Assembly: GCF_027579695.1 (NCBI RefSeq)
Contig: NC_083571.1
Location: 33,770,443-33,834,442 of the forward strand
Direction of reading: 5' to 3'
DNA length: 64,000 nt
Origin: Neoarius graeffei
Lineage: Eukaryota > Chordata > Actinopteri > Siluriformes > Ariidae
Both the position numbers and the translations under genes were made by a program. The notes below the pieces were generated by a model that saw only the letters and a list, made by a program, of their open reading frames with translations, was not told where the DNA came from and did not search any database. Each line of letters begins with the position of its first letter. Positions within the stretch are counted from its first letter, which is position 1. This document shows positions 21,145-31,583 of the stretch, piece by piece.

Positions 21145-22155
21145 CATGACACCCGTCACGGCCATGTGAAACTCGATGCTAATCCTGAAACACTTTACAC
21201 ACTTTTACGAATAGGACCCCGACCCCATTACATAGACGGAACATATTCCGAGCATTACATCACCACGGTGCGGTCCATGTCAGCCCTCAGCTTGTAGTGA
21301 TAGCCCAGTCATGTGTGGCTCGTGAAGGACATTGACCTTTTTAATCAGGCACTTCAAAAGATGGCCGCGGCTTCATAATGTTCAGGACACTCAACACCAG
21401 TCTGAAAGCTTTTCCTGGTAGAACGTCGAATAGAAAAGTGCCATCAACAATCCAGTGTGGTCTGATGCTGATGAAGTAGCCTGAGATGTATGAGTGAAAG
21501 TAATGTATCTAGGATATAATGTATGTATTATAGTAGTCGCTGATGATTTATAGCTGCCACTGAATTTAGCCCGTTATGTCAGTGATAATAATGAGCTCCA
21601 AATACAAAAACACATCAGGGCCAATATTTTTGGTATTAGAGATGTGTTCAGTGGAAAGAAGTGTTCCCTGTACACTTGCACTGATTTTATTTATTTTACA
21701 TTTACAATTAAATGAGAGAATTAAAGAGAAATAAATAAAAACAATCACTTTGTTTTGTGTGTGCACCTTTGCAGGTTAATGATGCCATTTTAATGTTTAA
21801 CGTGCACTTCATTCACTATTTAACCACCATCATTCTCCGATATCTTCATAGTATTGTAGTTTAAAATTGTTTACTTGTTACGATGCTCATGACCCTTTAA
21901 CAGATTTAGCTACAGTTGTGTCCACATTTATTCAAACAAGGTCAAAATGTATCCACAAGGTCATTCACAATTACAAATCACAGCGATGATACCTTTTAAG
22001 GAAAAGCAGCAAAGCTGAGCAGCTCCACTGGGGGCAGGGCTAATTTCTGGGCCAGAAACAAGTCAACAGAATCCTAAATTGAAGACACTATCAAGATTTA
22101 TTGCATGGAAATATTGTGTAAGGTGATTTTTTAAATTTATGTATCTTTAAATATC
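21145..22155. other. Unique sequence, no gene seen
   Basis: No coding frame with family resemblance and no clear repeat is visible in this kilobase. The short minus-strand frame at 21566-21766 lacks recognisable motifs. Confidence 0.4.
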
Positions 22156-22529
22156 TCATCTCATCTCATTATCTCTAGCCGCTTTATCCTTCTACAGGGT
22201 CGCAGGCAAGCTGGAGCCTATCCCAGCTGACTACGGGCGAAAGGCGGGGTACACCCTGGACAAGTCGCCAGGTCATCACAGGGCTGACACACAGACACAG
22301 ACAACCATTCACACTCACATTCACACCTACGGTCAATTTAGAGTCACCAGTTAACCTAACCTGCATGTCTTTGGACTGTGGGGGAAACCGGAGCACTCGG
22401 AGGAAACCCACGCGGACACGGGGAGAACATGCAAACTCCGCACAGAAAGGCCCTCGCCGGCCACGGGGCTCGAACCCGGACCTTCTTGCTGTGAGGCGAC
22501 AGCGCTAACCACTACACCACCGTGCCACC
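22156..22529 (-). mobile_element. V-SINE (HE1/DANA-like), full length
   Basis: Reverse copy from the (TCATC)n tail through core TCTTTGGACTGTGGGGGAAA to head ACCACTACACCACCGTGCC. A clear target duplication was not found at this copy. Confidence 0.9.
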
Positions 22530-22702
22530 TGATATAATCATATAATGTTAAATTTAACATAAAAAACCAGAATACTGCAGAAATCATGAAAATCAAATAG
22601 TTACTAGCAGTTACTTCAAAAGTCAACAAATGATTTTTGAACACAAACAGATTAACACAAACAGTGACCAAAATGTCACAATGTAAATTAGTTGTCCGCA
22701 AT

Positions 22703-23330
22703 TTAGTTGTCAACAGCAGCTGCAGTGAGTGCAGTCAAGGTGGATTTGTTACTGTTTGGAAAGCCATGGCGGTGTTTCTCCACGACTTGCAACAAGAACT
22801 GTTTTTGTTCTTCTTGATTGGTCAGGACTCCATTGAACGCCTGAATCAAGGCCACCCCTCACTCAGCTGCATCGTTGACGACTTTCAGACTTCTCACTTT
22901 CTGTTGGCCAACAGTGTAATCATTGTCACTGCTCCATGTATCTGGACTGTTCATGAGGAATTTCTGTGGCATGTTAAAGCCTGTGAAAAGCCGCTTGGTG
23001 TGTTGTGATACAAAGTCAAACAACTGCTTCTGAGGTACTGTGGGGTTGAAGGCAATGCGTCGAGGATGATATGTTGTTTTCTTGTCAAGGGCTTTCACCA
23101 TGGCTGACTTCACCTCAGCTGACACTGCAGACTCAAAGAATGCTAAACCGACCAGGATTTCACTTAAGTATCACAAGTGTCCAGAGAATGATTTTATTGC
23201 AGCTTTAGCAACAGCTTCATGTTGTTTCTTGTAGCTCTCCAGCTCACGCAGCAGCTGCAAATCATTCTGCAGAGCAGATGATGCACATGCGCATGTGACC
23301 CAGGCTTTTAGGTAGACCTTTATCACAAAC
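22703..23330 (-). pseudogene. Decayed unknown transposon-like protein, C-terminal part
   Basis: One minus-strand frame can be followed from about 23330 to a TAA at 22703-22705, broken only by two TGA codons. Pieces include NDLQLLRELESYKKQHEAVA, KALDKKTTYHPRRIAFNPTV, FTGFNMPQKFLMNSPDTWSS and EEQKQFLLQVVEKHRHGFP. The stops fall after FSGHL (a TGG-to-TGA change would fit) and after NDAAE (CGA-to-TGA would fit), the pattern of simple decay. I do not recognise the family; the vocabulary recalls uncharacterised mobile-element proteins. No terminal repeats were found around it. Confidence 0.5.
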
Positions 23331-23538
23331 GTGTTGAATAAGAGTGTTAATACATGCATGCAACAGCTACTGAATAGTTACTCTATGAAAACATTTCAGC
23401 CCATTGAGCTACCAAAAAAATATGCATATATTTGTATGAAACTTGGAGTAATTACTATGCTTCATAAAAGGAACAAAATGAGAGGGTGGGACCTGGAAAA
23501 CATTGAAAAAAATTTTTGGCCATTAGACTCAGTGGCAG

Positions 23539-23541
<3 letters not shown>

Positions 23542-23594
<53 letters not shown>
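23542..23594. repeat. (TA)n microsatellite
   Basis: An uninterrupted TA run of about 53 bp directly abuts the left end of the inverted-repeat element at 23595. Confidence 0.95.
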
Positions 23595-23597
<3 letters not shown>

Positions 23598-24201
23598 TGA
23601 TTCCACGCTTATGGGTACTGAAATGGGGACATGAACTTATTTTTAAAAATTCACCTAAAACGATTTCTTTTTTTACCATCAGGTCACAAAACATGTAATC
23701 TTTAATGAATGATATGTTAAAAGATAACTTTAATTTTCTGAGATGTAATAAAAACATATTTATATGCCAAAGTCAGAACGTAACAGAAGTGTTGTGGACA
23801 TATATATTCTCAATTTTAACAATGTAGAATTACTTTTTGAAACATAGGAAGGTGATGTTTTAGCAAATATAATTAATAAACATGTGTAGTAGAATAAACA
23901 TACACATTCTTTCAATAAGATTAACATGGTATATAGCTAGATTGTAATTAATTTGTAACAGACGCGAGATGGACAATCGTAACAGAAGTAATGTAACAGA
24001 CATCATTTTGGAACTCATAGGCTTGACTTTGGCATATAAATATGTTTTTATTACATCTCAGAAAATTAAAGTTATCTTTTAACATATCATTCATTAAAGA
24101 TTACATGTTTTGTGACCTGATGGTAAAAAAAGAAATGGTTTTAGGTGAATTTTTAAAAATAAGTTCATGTCCCCATTTCAGTACCCATAAGCGTGGAATC
24201 A

Positions 24202-24204
<3 letters not shown>
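23595..24204. mobile_element. Inverted-repeat MITE with 181-bp arms between two (TA)n tracts
   Basis: The left arm 23595-23775 (GAGTGATTCCACGCTTATGG...) is repeated in reverse complement at 24024-24204 (...CCATAAGCGTGGAATCACTC) with very few differences. The 248-bp centre contains repeated GTAACAGA words. TA flanks on both sides fit a TA-targeting element that entered a (TA)n tract. No transposase is present. Confidence 0.88.
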
Positions 24205-24295
<91 letters not shown>

Positions 24296-24315
24296 ATGTG
24301 TGTGTGTGTGTGTGT
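24205..24315. repeat. (TA)n and (GT)n microsatellite
   Basis: A TA run of about 90 bp with one G interruption is followed by (TG)n to 24315. Together with 23542-23594 it brackets the MITE. Confidence 0.95.
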
Positions 24316-24444
24316 AAATATCACAGGTTCAGAAATACTTTTAAAAATACATGTTGCACCTTTAATGCTTTTAACAAAATGATCATTACAGGACTGGTGA
24401 AAATCTTCTGTCCATGATAAAAATATTGTTTTAATGATTATCGA

Positions 24445-24807
24445 GGCGGCACGGTGGTGTAGTGGTTAGCGCTGTCGCCTCACAGCAAGAAGGTCCGGGT
24501 TCGAGCCCCATGGCCGGCGAGGGCCTTTCTGTGCGGAGTTTGCATGTTCTCCTCGTGTCCGCGTGGGTTTCCTCCGGGTGCTCCGGTTTCCCCCACAGTC
24601 CAAAGACATGCAGGTTAGGTTAACTGGTGACTCTAAATTGATCGTAGGTGTGAATGTGAGTGTGAATGGTTGTCTGTGTCTATGTGTCAGCCCTGTGATG
24701 ACCTGGCGACTTGTCCAGGGTGTACCCCGCCTTTCACCCGTAGTCAGCTGGGATGGGCTCCAGCTTGCCTGCGACCCTGTAGAAGGATAAAATGGCTAGA
24801 GATAATG
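24445..24807 (+). mobile_element. V-SINE (HE1/DANA-like), full length
   Basis: Forward copy from GGCGGCACGGTGGTGTAGTG to ATGGCTAGAGATAATG. A perfect 12-bp duplication AATGATTATCGA is present at 24433-24444 and 24808-24819. Confidence 0.93.
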
Positions 24808-24819
24808 AATGATTATCGA

Positions 24820-25637
24820 CACTTCCATTTCCTCGAGAGTTCCATCAGCTTGACATCTGCGTGTAATTTCATGCATTGTTTATTTTATAAATGCTGACTT
24901 TACATAGGTAAATGCTGAATCCGGAGATCAAAAGCTCGGACTTGAATTCCGCCGCTTCACTGAGCCTCATATAACCATGTGTCTTATATAATTATACTGC
25001 TAAAGTTTGATATAAATATTTAGAGTTGAAATCACACACAGATGACATGGTCTGTCCTTTTTTTCTCTGTTTTGTGGATGAAGTTGTGATCTGGATACAA
25101 AGTCAGGACAGGAAAGAAGAAAAGCGAAGGTCCATGTCGACAGGTTCAGCCTGAACGACAGATTTTTCCCAAGGAGGTTTTCCGACAGTAAGAATCAGAT
25201 GACCTCAGATCAAGTTCTGGATACTAACTAACATGCTAAGGTGCTGCTAATAATAAGAATAAGAATAAGAATGATGAAGATGATAAAATTTGTAGCAGGA
25301 CACATAAAATTTAACAGTTTTCAAAATTTAAAACCTTACAAGCATAACCTATCTACAACAAGATAAATAAATAAATAAATAAATAAGTTATTAAGTGCAA
25401 GATACAGTAACAATAGCTAACTACCTTACTTCAGTTTTTGATCTTTATGATTGAATGTATGAATTTTACCCCTTAACACAAATAATGTGTTGCACTATCA
25501 TGAAATATACAAATATGTCTTTGCTTGGTGGAAAGTAGAAAATGAAGTCATCAGTTTGTCTCAGGATGCTAGGTTTTTTGTCCCTGCGCTAGTTTTAACT
25601 TAAGAAATACAGATATTTGGTGAGTGCTATAAGTCTA
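24820..25637. other. Unique sequence; weak exon-like patch only
   Basis: A patch at about 25085-25188 ends TTCCGACAGTAAGA, which could be read as a donor, but it has no supporting acceptor or coding content. (AAT)n and (AAATA)n tracts occur near 25250 and 25365. No gene is seen. Confidence 0.4.
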
Positions 25638-27273
25638 CAGTAGTGCTTGAAAGTTTGTGAACCATTTAGAATTTTCTATATTTCTGCAAAAATTTGACCT
25701 AAAACATCATCAGATTTTCACACAAGTCCTAAAAGTAGATGAAGAGAACCCAGTTAAACAAATGAGACACAAAAATTATACTTGGTCATTTATTTATTGA
25801 GGAAAATGATCCAATATTACATATCTGTGAGTGGCAAAAGTATGCGAACCTCTAGGATTAGCAGTTAATTTGAAGGTGAAATTAGAGTCAGGTGTTTGCA
25901 TCCAATGGGATGACAATCAGGTGTGAGTGGGCACCCTGTTTTATTTAAAGAACAGGGATCTATCAAAGTCTGATCTTCACAACACATGTTTGTGGAAGTG
26001 TATCATGGCATGAACAAAGGAGATTTCTGAGGACCTCAGAAAAAGCATTATTGATGCTTATCAGGCTGGAAAAGGTTACAAAACCATCTCTAAAGAGTTT
26101 GGACTCCACCAATCCACAGTCAGACAGATTGTGCACAAATGGAGGAAATTCAAGACCATTGTTACCCTCCCCAGGAGTGGTCGACCAACAAAGATCACTC
26201 CAAGAGCAAGGCGTGTATTAGTCAGCAAGGTCACAAAGGACCCCAGGGTAACTTCTAAGCAACTGAAGCCCTCTCTCACATTGGCTAATGTTAATGTTCA
26301 TGAGTCCACCATCAGGAGAACACTGAACAACAGTGGTGTGCATGGCAGGGTTGCAAGGAGAAAGCCACTGCTCTCCAAAAAGAACATTGCTGCTCACCTG
26401 CAGTTTGCTAAAGATCACATGGACAAGCCAGAAGGCTATTGGAAAAATGTTTTGTGGATGGATGAGACCAAAATAGAGCTTTTTGGTTTAAATGAGAAGC
26501 GTTATGTTTGGAGAAAGGAAAACACTGCATTCCAGCATAAGAACCTTATCCCATCTGTGAAACATGGTGGTGGTAGTATCATGGTTTGGGCCTGTTTTGC
26601 TGCATCTGGGCCAGGAAGGCTTGCCATCATTGATGGAACAACTCATTTTGAGTTATATCAGCGAATTCTAAAGGAAAATGTCAGGACATCTGTCCATGAA
26701 CTGAATCTCAAGAGAAGGTGGGTCATGCAGTAAGACAACGACCCTAAGCACACAAGTCGTTCTACCAAAGAATGGTTAAAGAAGAATAAAGTTAATGTTT
26801 TGGAATGGCCAAGTCAAAGTCCTGACCTTAATCCAATCGAAATGTTGTGGAAGGACCTGAAGTGAGCAGTTCATGTGAGGAAACCCACCAACATCCCAGA
26901 GTTGAAGCTGTTCTGTATGGAGGAATGGGCTAAAATTCCTCCAAGCCGGTGTGCAGGACTGATCAACAGTTACCGGAAATGTTTTTGATCAACAGTTACT
27001 GGAAACGTTTAGTTGCAGTTATTGCTGCACAAGGGGGTCACACCAGATACTGAAAGCAAAGGTTCACATACTTTTGCCACTCACAGATATGTAATATTGG
27101 ATCATTTTTCTCAATAAATAAATGACCAAGTATAATATTTTTGTCTCATTTGTTTAACTGGGTTCTCTTTATCTACTTTTAGGACTTGTGTGAAAATTTG
27201 ATGATGTTTTAGGTCATATTTATGCAGAAATATCGAAAATTGTAAAGGGTTCGCAAACTTTCAAGCACCACTG
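25638..27273 (+). mobile_element. Tc1-like transposon, second copy, decayed
   Basis: The inverted ends CAGTAGTGCTTGAAAGTTTG and CAAGCACCACTG are flanked by TA (25636-25637, 27274-27275). It is the same family as 4479-6076, in the opposite orientation. The transposase has at least three in-frame stops. Confidence 0.92.
26005..26986 (+). pseudogene. Tc1-like DD34E transposase with three nonsense codons
   Basis: ATG GCA TGA at 26005 gives a stop at codon 3, where the other copy has MART. The frame then continues through the helix-turn-helix (EFGLHQSTVRQIVHKWRKF) and VLWMDETKIELFG with the first catalytic Asp. A TAA follows VMQ at 26731, just before [13 protein letters not shown] replaces Arg in KDLK-AVHVRKP near 26863. 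[11 protein letters not shown] with the catalytic Glu is intact. Compared with 4750-5724 there is no frameshift at the NNSGVHGRVARRK segment, so the two copies decayed independently. Confidence 0.9.
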
Positions 27274-27289
27274 TATAAGCACGGTCTAC

Positions 27290-27880
27290 AGTATATATTT
27301 TCAATAGGGTTGAAGTCAGGACTTGTTTTAAGCTTAATGTTAGCCTGCTTTATCCTCCACAACCAGCTCTGATGCGTGTTTGAGTTCACTGGTCTGTTGT
27401 GACTCCCAATCATGTTCAAGTTTCCAATGGTTTGAGGTTATGCTGAAGAATCCTGAGGTAGTCCTCCTCCTTCATTATTTCATCCACTTTGTGCAATGAA
27501 CCAGTTCCACTAGCTGTAAAACAGTCCCAGAGCATGATGATCCTACCACCACCACCAGCAGCAGCAGCAGTTTGTACAGTGTCCCTCTGTACATGGTGGT
27601 CACTATGGCCAAACAACTCAATCTTTGTTTCATGTGACCATACAGCTTTCCTCCAGAAGCCTTTTTCTTTGTCCATGTGGTCAGTTGCAAAATTTAGTTA
27701 AGCTTGAAGATGTCAATTTTGGAGCAGGGGGTTATTTCTTGGATAGCAGCCTCTTAGTCCAGGGTGATCTGAACTGTAGACAGTGATCCATCAGCTTCCA
27801 GTTCATGGCAGGGCTGTGCCATGGTGGTTCCTGACCATCCGAACCAATTTCCTTTCAGCTGAGGATGTCAGTTTGGGTTT
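27290..27880 (-). mobile_element. Fragment of a different Tc1-like transposase element
   Basis: The minus-strand frame MDKEKGFWRKAVWSHETKIE then LFGHSDHHVQRDT is a Tc1-like core around the first catalytic residue, here H in SHETKIELFG where Asp is expected. A GCA/CAG-rich patch expands to AAAAGGGGRII. It is diverged from the neighbouring copy and is a remnant of another family. It is abruptly joined to a right end of the 25638-type element at 27881. Confidence 0.7.
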
Positions 27881-28023
27881 GGATAATATTTTTGTTTCAT
27901 TTGTTTAACTGGGTTCTCTTTATCTACTTTTAGGACTTGTGTGAAAATCTGATGAGGTTTTAGGTCATATTTATGCAGAAATATAGAAAATTCTAAATGG
28001 TTCACAAACTTTCAAGCACCACT
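27881..28023 (+). mobile_element. Solo right end of the CAGTGGTGCTTG Tc1-like family
   Basis: Repeats about 143 bp of the right end of the element at 25638-27273 (TTTGTTTAACTGGGTTCTCT, GACTTGTGTGAAAATCTGATG, CAAGCACCACTG), followed by TA. It was probably left when a second copy was internally deleted or recombined. Confidence 0.85.
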
Positions 28024-28054
28024 GTATACACTATAAAGTTATTTCCTCGTATGT

Positions 28055-28433
28055 CTCATCTCATCTCATTATCTGTAGCCGCTTTATCCTGTTCTACAGG
28101 GTCGCAGGCAAGCTGGAGCCTATCCCAGCTGACTACGGGCGAAAGGCGGGGTACACCCTGGACAAGTCGCCAGGTCATCACAGGGCTGACACATAGACAC
28201 AGACAACCATTCACACTCACATTCACACCTACGGTCAATTTAGAGTCACCAGTTAACCTAACCTGCATGTCTTTGGACTGTGGGGGAAACCGGAGCACCC
28301 GGAGGAAACCCACGCGGACACGGGGAGAACATGCAAACTCCGCACAGAAAGGCCCTCGTCGGCCACGGGGCTCGAACCCGGACCTTCTTGCTGTGAGGCG
28401 ACAGCGCTAACCACTACACCACCATGCCGCCCT
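28055..28433 (-). mobile_element. V-SINE (HE1/DANA-like), full length
   Basis: Reverse copy from the (TCATC)n tail to the head ACCACTACACCACCATGCCGCC. It is very close to the other full copies. It lies 30 bp from the solo Tc1-like end. Confidence 0.9.
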
Positions 28434-28850
28434 CTTTTTTTCCCAAAAATAAAATTTGGCTGTAGTAGTCATTGATTATACCATAGAAACAAAAGAAACG
28501 TAAATATTATGAGAATACCAAAATAGCTCATGGTAGCTTAGTAGCTAACGTTATTGGTGCACATAGACAAAAAGAATTAGCATTTATGATGTGTGAACTG
28601 GGAAAATATGATTGCCCAAGTGACAAGGGAAGCAGCATGTGATATTTTTCTGGGTTTTACTGCAGAAACAGGCCCAAATAATCTGCGACTGTGGCCAAAA
28701 CACAGGAATGGAAAATCATTACATGGGCTGGTGGCTTGCTGAGACATCAAACTGAACACATACCCAGAATCTGCACTATAAAATCCCTTTCTTTCAGCTC
28801 CACTGTTTCATTAGGTTCATTCCCTTTTTTTTCCTCCTTGTCCCTCTATT
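28434..28850. other. Unique sequence, no gene seen
   Basis: No coding or repeat signature is recognised before the CA tract at 28855. Confidence 0.4.
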
Positions 28851-28854
<4 letters not shown>

Positions 28855-28899
<45 letters not shown>

Positions 28900-29120
28900 A
28901 ATCAGTCTGATCCTGTAAAATTCAATTCACTTTTTTTTTACTTGATTTGATCACTCAATTTGATTCAGTTGTGTTCAGTACAACTTAAAGCACTTCAATT
29001 TGATTTGATTCACTTCAATTTGATTCAGTTCGATTTGATTCAGTCTGATGCTATTCAGTTATGGGTTTCAGTCTTTCATTCCATCTCACTCTGTTTCAGC
29101 CTTTTGGTCTCACCCATCAA

Positions 29121-29191
<71 letters not shown>

Positions 29192-29272
29192 ACTGTCGTC
29201 TTCCTCATTCCTGCGTGTTTGTGTCCAGTTTTATTCAGGGTCGGCACAAAGGCCTCGAAAGGGAACACTAGT

Positions 29273-29335
<63 letters not shown>
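28855..29335. repeat. Cluster of CA/GT microsatellites and ATTCARTTTGAT repeats
   Basis: (CA)n lies at 28855-28895, a degenerate CAATTTGATTCA tandem array at about 28940-29060, (TG)n at 29123-29189, and (CA)n at 29273-29331. The long reading frames here (Cys-Val and Thr-His runs) are translations of the microsatellites and not genes. Confidence 0.9.
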
Positions 29336-29337
<2 letters not shown>

Positions 29338-30352
29338 GAGTTTCAATGGCTGAAGGAATGTGAAACAGCACACATAAAATGGTTCTCACACATGCAAACA
29401 CGCAACCTGCGATCCACAGAGACCAGTCTCACACACACGCACACACACAAATGTAACACATTTAAATTGTCGCAGAGTTACGATGAGTTGAAATCACTTA
29501 CTTAATTGACATTTTAAAAGAAAGTGATCCAGAACCAATCCATAAATTACAACGGATAAGACGAGCCGTTCAATTATAACAAAAGTAACGGCACCCTGTA
29601 ACAGTAGTGTGTGTCTGTGGTAGCCAACACACTGCAGTGTCTGAGCTACATTACTGGAAGATTTAACTTTCTGTTGTTTTCAGCTCACTGTGAGCTTCAC
29701 CTTTTATGGAGATTTGTGAGCATGGCCAAATGTGAATCAATGGTGCATGGTAATATACAGCAGATACTTCAATCATTTTTCAACATACGCACATAAGCAC
29801 AAAGGAAATCAGCATAAAATTCAGTAAATTCCGGTTAGGTTTGGCCATGAGAACATTGACACACAACTTTACTAAAAGACCGAAAAACGATAAACTGAAT
29901 GGTTTGAATGTTGAGTTGTGTTTGAGTCTGTAAATGAGGAAACTGGTTATTGTTTACTGATGGTGTATGGGCCAAGTTCTAATCGAGTGTGTGCGCTTTG
30001 AGAGTGGACCTTGAATCATGTGTTTGTGTGTGCGAGGTTAATGCCTTCTGTTCTTGTACTTTTGCGGAACGTAATGAATCAAGCAAAGCGGAATAATTAC
30101 TCCCAATTAGCACAGAGCACTAATGACTCTTTGTTTCTGATGTGTGTATGGTAGAGAGAGGCCTGAACTGGATGTGTGCGTGTTACGTGTATGTCAGTGG
30201 TTTACCTAACACTGCATACCATCCCCTCTCTCTCTCTCTCTTTCTCTCTCTGCTTATTTTTCCCTTAAAATCCTTTACTCATTGTTCGTAAAGTGTAAGG
30301 TAAGAACTCAGTTTGTGATGTCACAAAATGGCCACCAATTACATCCAATATG
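29336..30352. other. Unique stretch; possible conserved non-coding element near 30040-30140
   Basis: No coding frame. The segment around GGAATAATTACTCCCAATTAGCACAG-like wording, followed by CTAATGACTC, has three homeodomain-type ATTA cores within about 45 bp in non-repetitive sequence. That is the look of a vertebrate regulatory element, but it is only a pattern. Confidence 0.25.
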
Positions 30353-30698
30353 ACCGACTAGTGGCCTAGTGGTAGCGTGTCCGCCTCTCGATCGGGAGAT
30401 CGTGAGTTCTATTCACGGTCGGGTCATACCAAAGACCATCATAAAAATGGTACCTACCGCCATCTGGCAAGGCACGCTGCAATACAGATGTGCATGGGGA
30501 GTTAAACTCTCGTGGTTACCAGAGGACTAGCCCCCCACTGTAACCCTAGCTATGTAATAGGCGAGAGGCCGAGGGCTATGGAAACAGAGATCGGCGCCGC
30601 CTGATGTGCCACATACAGGTTGGGCCTGGTTAGTACTTGAGTGGGAGACTGCCTAGGAACACCAGGTACTGTAAGGCGTGGGAAGGACTTTGACTTTG
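30353..30698 (+). mobile_element. SINE with tRNA-like head and 5S-rRNA-like 3' part
   Basis: The head GTGGCCTAGTGGTAGCGTGT (A-box-like) and GAGTTCTATTC (B-box-like) is tRNA-derived. The 3' part at 30617-30676, GGCCTGGTTAGTACTTGAGT then GGGAGACTGCCTAGGAACAC, matches the 3' half of vertebrate 5S rRNA. The element ends GACTTTGACTTTG. A 12-bp duplication ACATCCAATATG at 30341-30352 and 30699-30710 proves retroposition as one unit. tRNA/5S composite SINEs are known in fish; whether this one is named cannot be checked here. Confidence 0.85.
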
Positions 30699-31018
30699 AC
30701 ATCCAATATGCAAATTAGACTAGAACAACATGGCGTGTGGAAACGTTTAGCTTCTAGAGCCTGCATGCTCCCAAATTCAAAATACAAAAGTACAAGTAGA
30801 AAATCAAGAGATTTAAAAAAAAAAAGCGTGGAACCGAGCTAGCGAAGTACTAGCGAAGTACTAGGCTAATGCAACAAAATTGTGCTTGTTAAGATAAAAT
30901 CGTATTTTGATATCAAATTGCTGTTACATACATTGAGGATGCACAGCACTAAGATTTAAACATTTAAATCCAAGGCCATGGGGGAATGTTTGTTTCAGTA
31001 TGGGTTTCGCTTTGACAT

Positions 31019-31583
31019 TCACTCACCGGCCACTTTAATAGGAACACCCATCCACCTGCTGTTTGATGCAGTTCTTTAATCAGCCGATCCCTTGACAGCA
31101 GCATGATGCATAAAATCACGCAGATACAAATCAAGAGCTTCAGTTAATGTTCACTTCAAACATCAGAATGGGAAAAATTTTGATCTCAAAGTGTGACTTT
31201 CACTGTGGCATGGGTGTTGGTTTGAGCCAGATGGATTGGTTTGAGTATTTCAGAAACTGCCGATCTCCTGGGTTTTTTGCACACAACAGTCTCTAGAGTT
31301 TACACAGAATGGTGCGAAAAACAAAAAACATAAAGTGAGCGACAGTTCTGTGGGTGGAAACAAATGCCTTGTTGATAAGAGAGCTCAGAGGAAAATGGTC
31401 AGATTGGTTCAAGCTTTTCTGCCCAGTCGGATATAGCAACTCATAACAACTCTTTACAACCGTGGTGAGCAGAAAAGCATCTCAGCATGCAACAGAAGAA
31501 GACCACATTGGGTTCCAGTCCTGCAGCCAAGAACAGGAATCTTAGCATCAACAACAAGTTTCTATTAAAGTGGCCAGTGAGTG
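31019..31583 (+). mobile_element. Internally deleted Tc1/mariner element (CACTCACCGGCCACTTTA ends)
   Basis: The left CACTCACCGGCCACTTTA and right TAAAGTGGCCAGTGAGTG are inverted repeats. The interior (CAACAGTCTCTAGAGTTTAC, TTTACAACCGTGGTGAGCAG, CCAAGAACAGGAATCT) corresponds to the N-terminal half of a transposase gene common in fish genomes. The catalytic half is deleted, so this copy is non-autonomous. Confidence 0.85.

Noticed and set aside
20781..21152. Recurrent frames such as [20 protein letters not shown] and [19 protein letters not shown] in many places
   Set aside because: They come from the V-SINE core in either orientation and have no start or stop conservation beyond the repeat itself.
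25085..25188. Possible non-coding exon ending TTCCGACA|GTAAGA
   Set aside because: The acceptor is unclear and no coding frame is present. A GTAAGA match alone is expected by chance in this length.
28855..29373. Long open frames of Cys-Val and Thr-His repeats, also near 23542, 24205, 35880, 36034, 48080, 59551, 60474 and 61161
   Set aside because: They are translations of dinucleotide or tetranucleotide microsatellites on both strands.
30353..30425. A tRNA gene
   Set aside because: Only A- and B-box-like motifs are kept, it lies inside a retroposed SINE with target duplications, and a complete cloverleaf cannot be drawn from it.
30617..30676. A 5S rRNA gene
   Set aside because: Only about 60 bases resembling the 3' half are present, within a SINE; the internal promoter region is missing.
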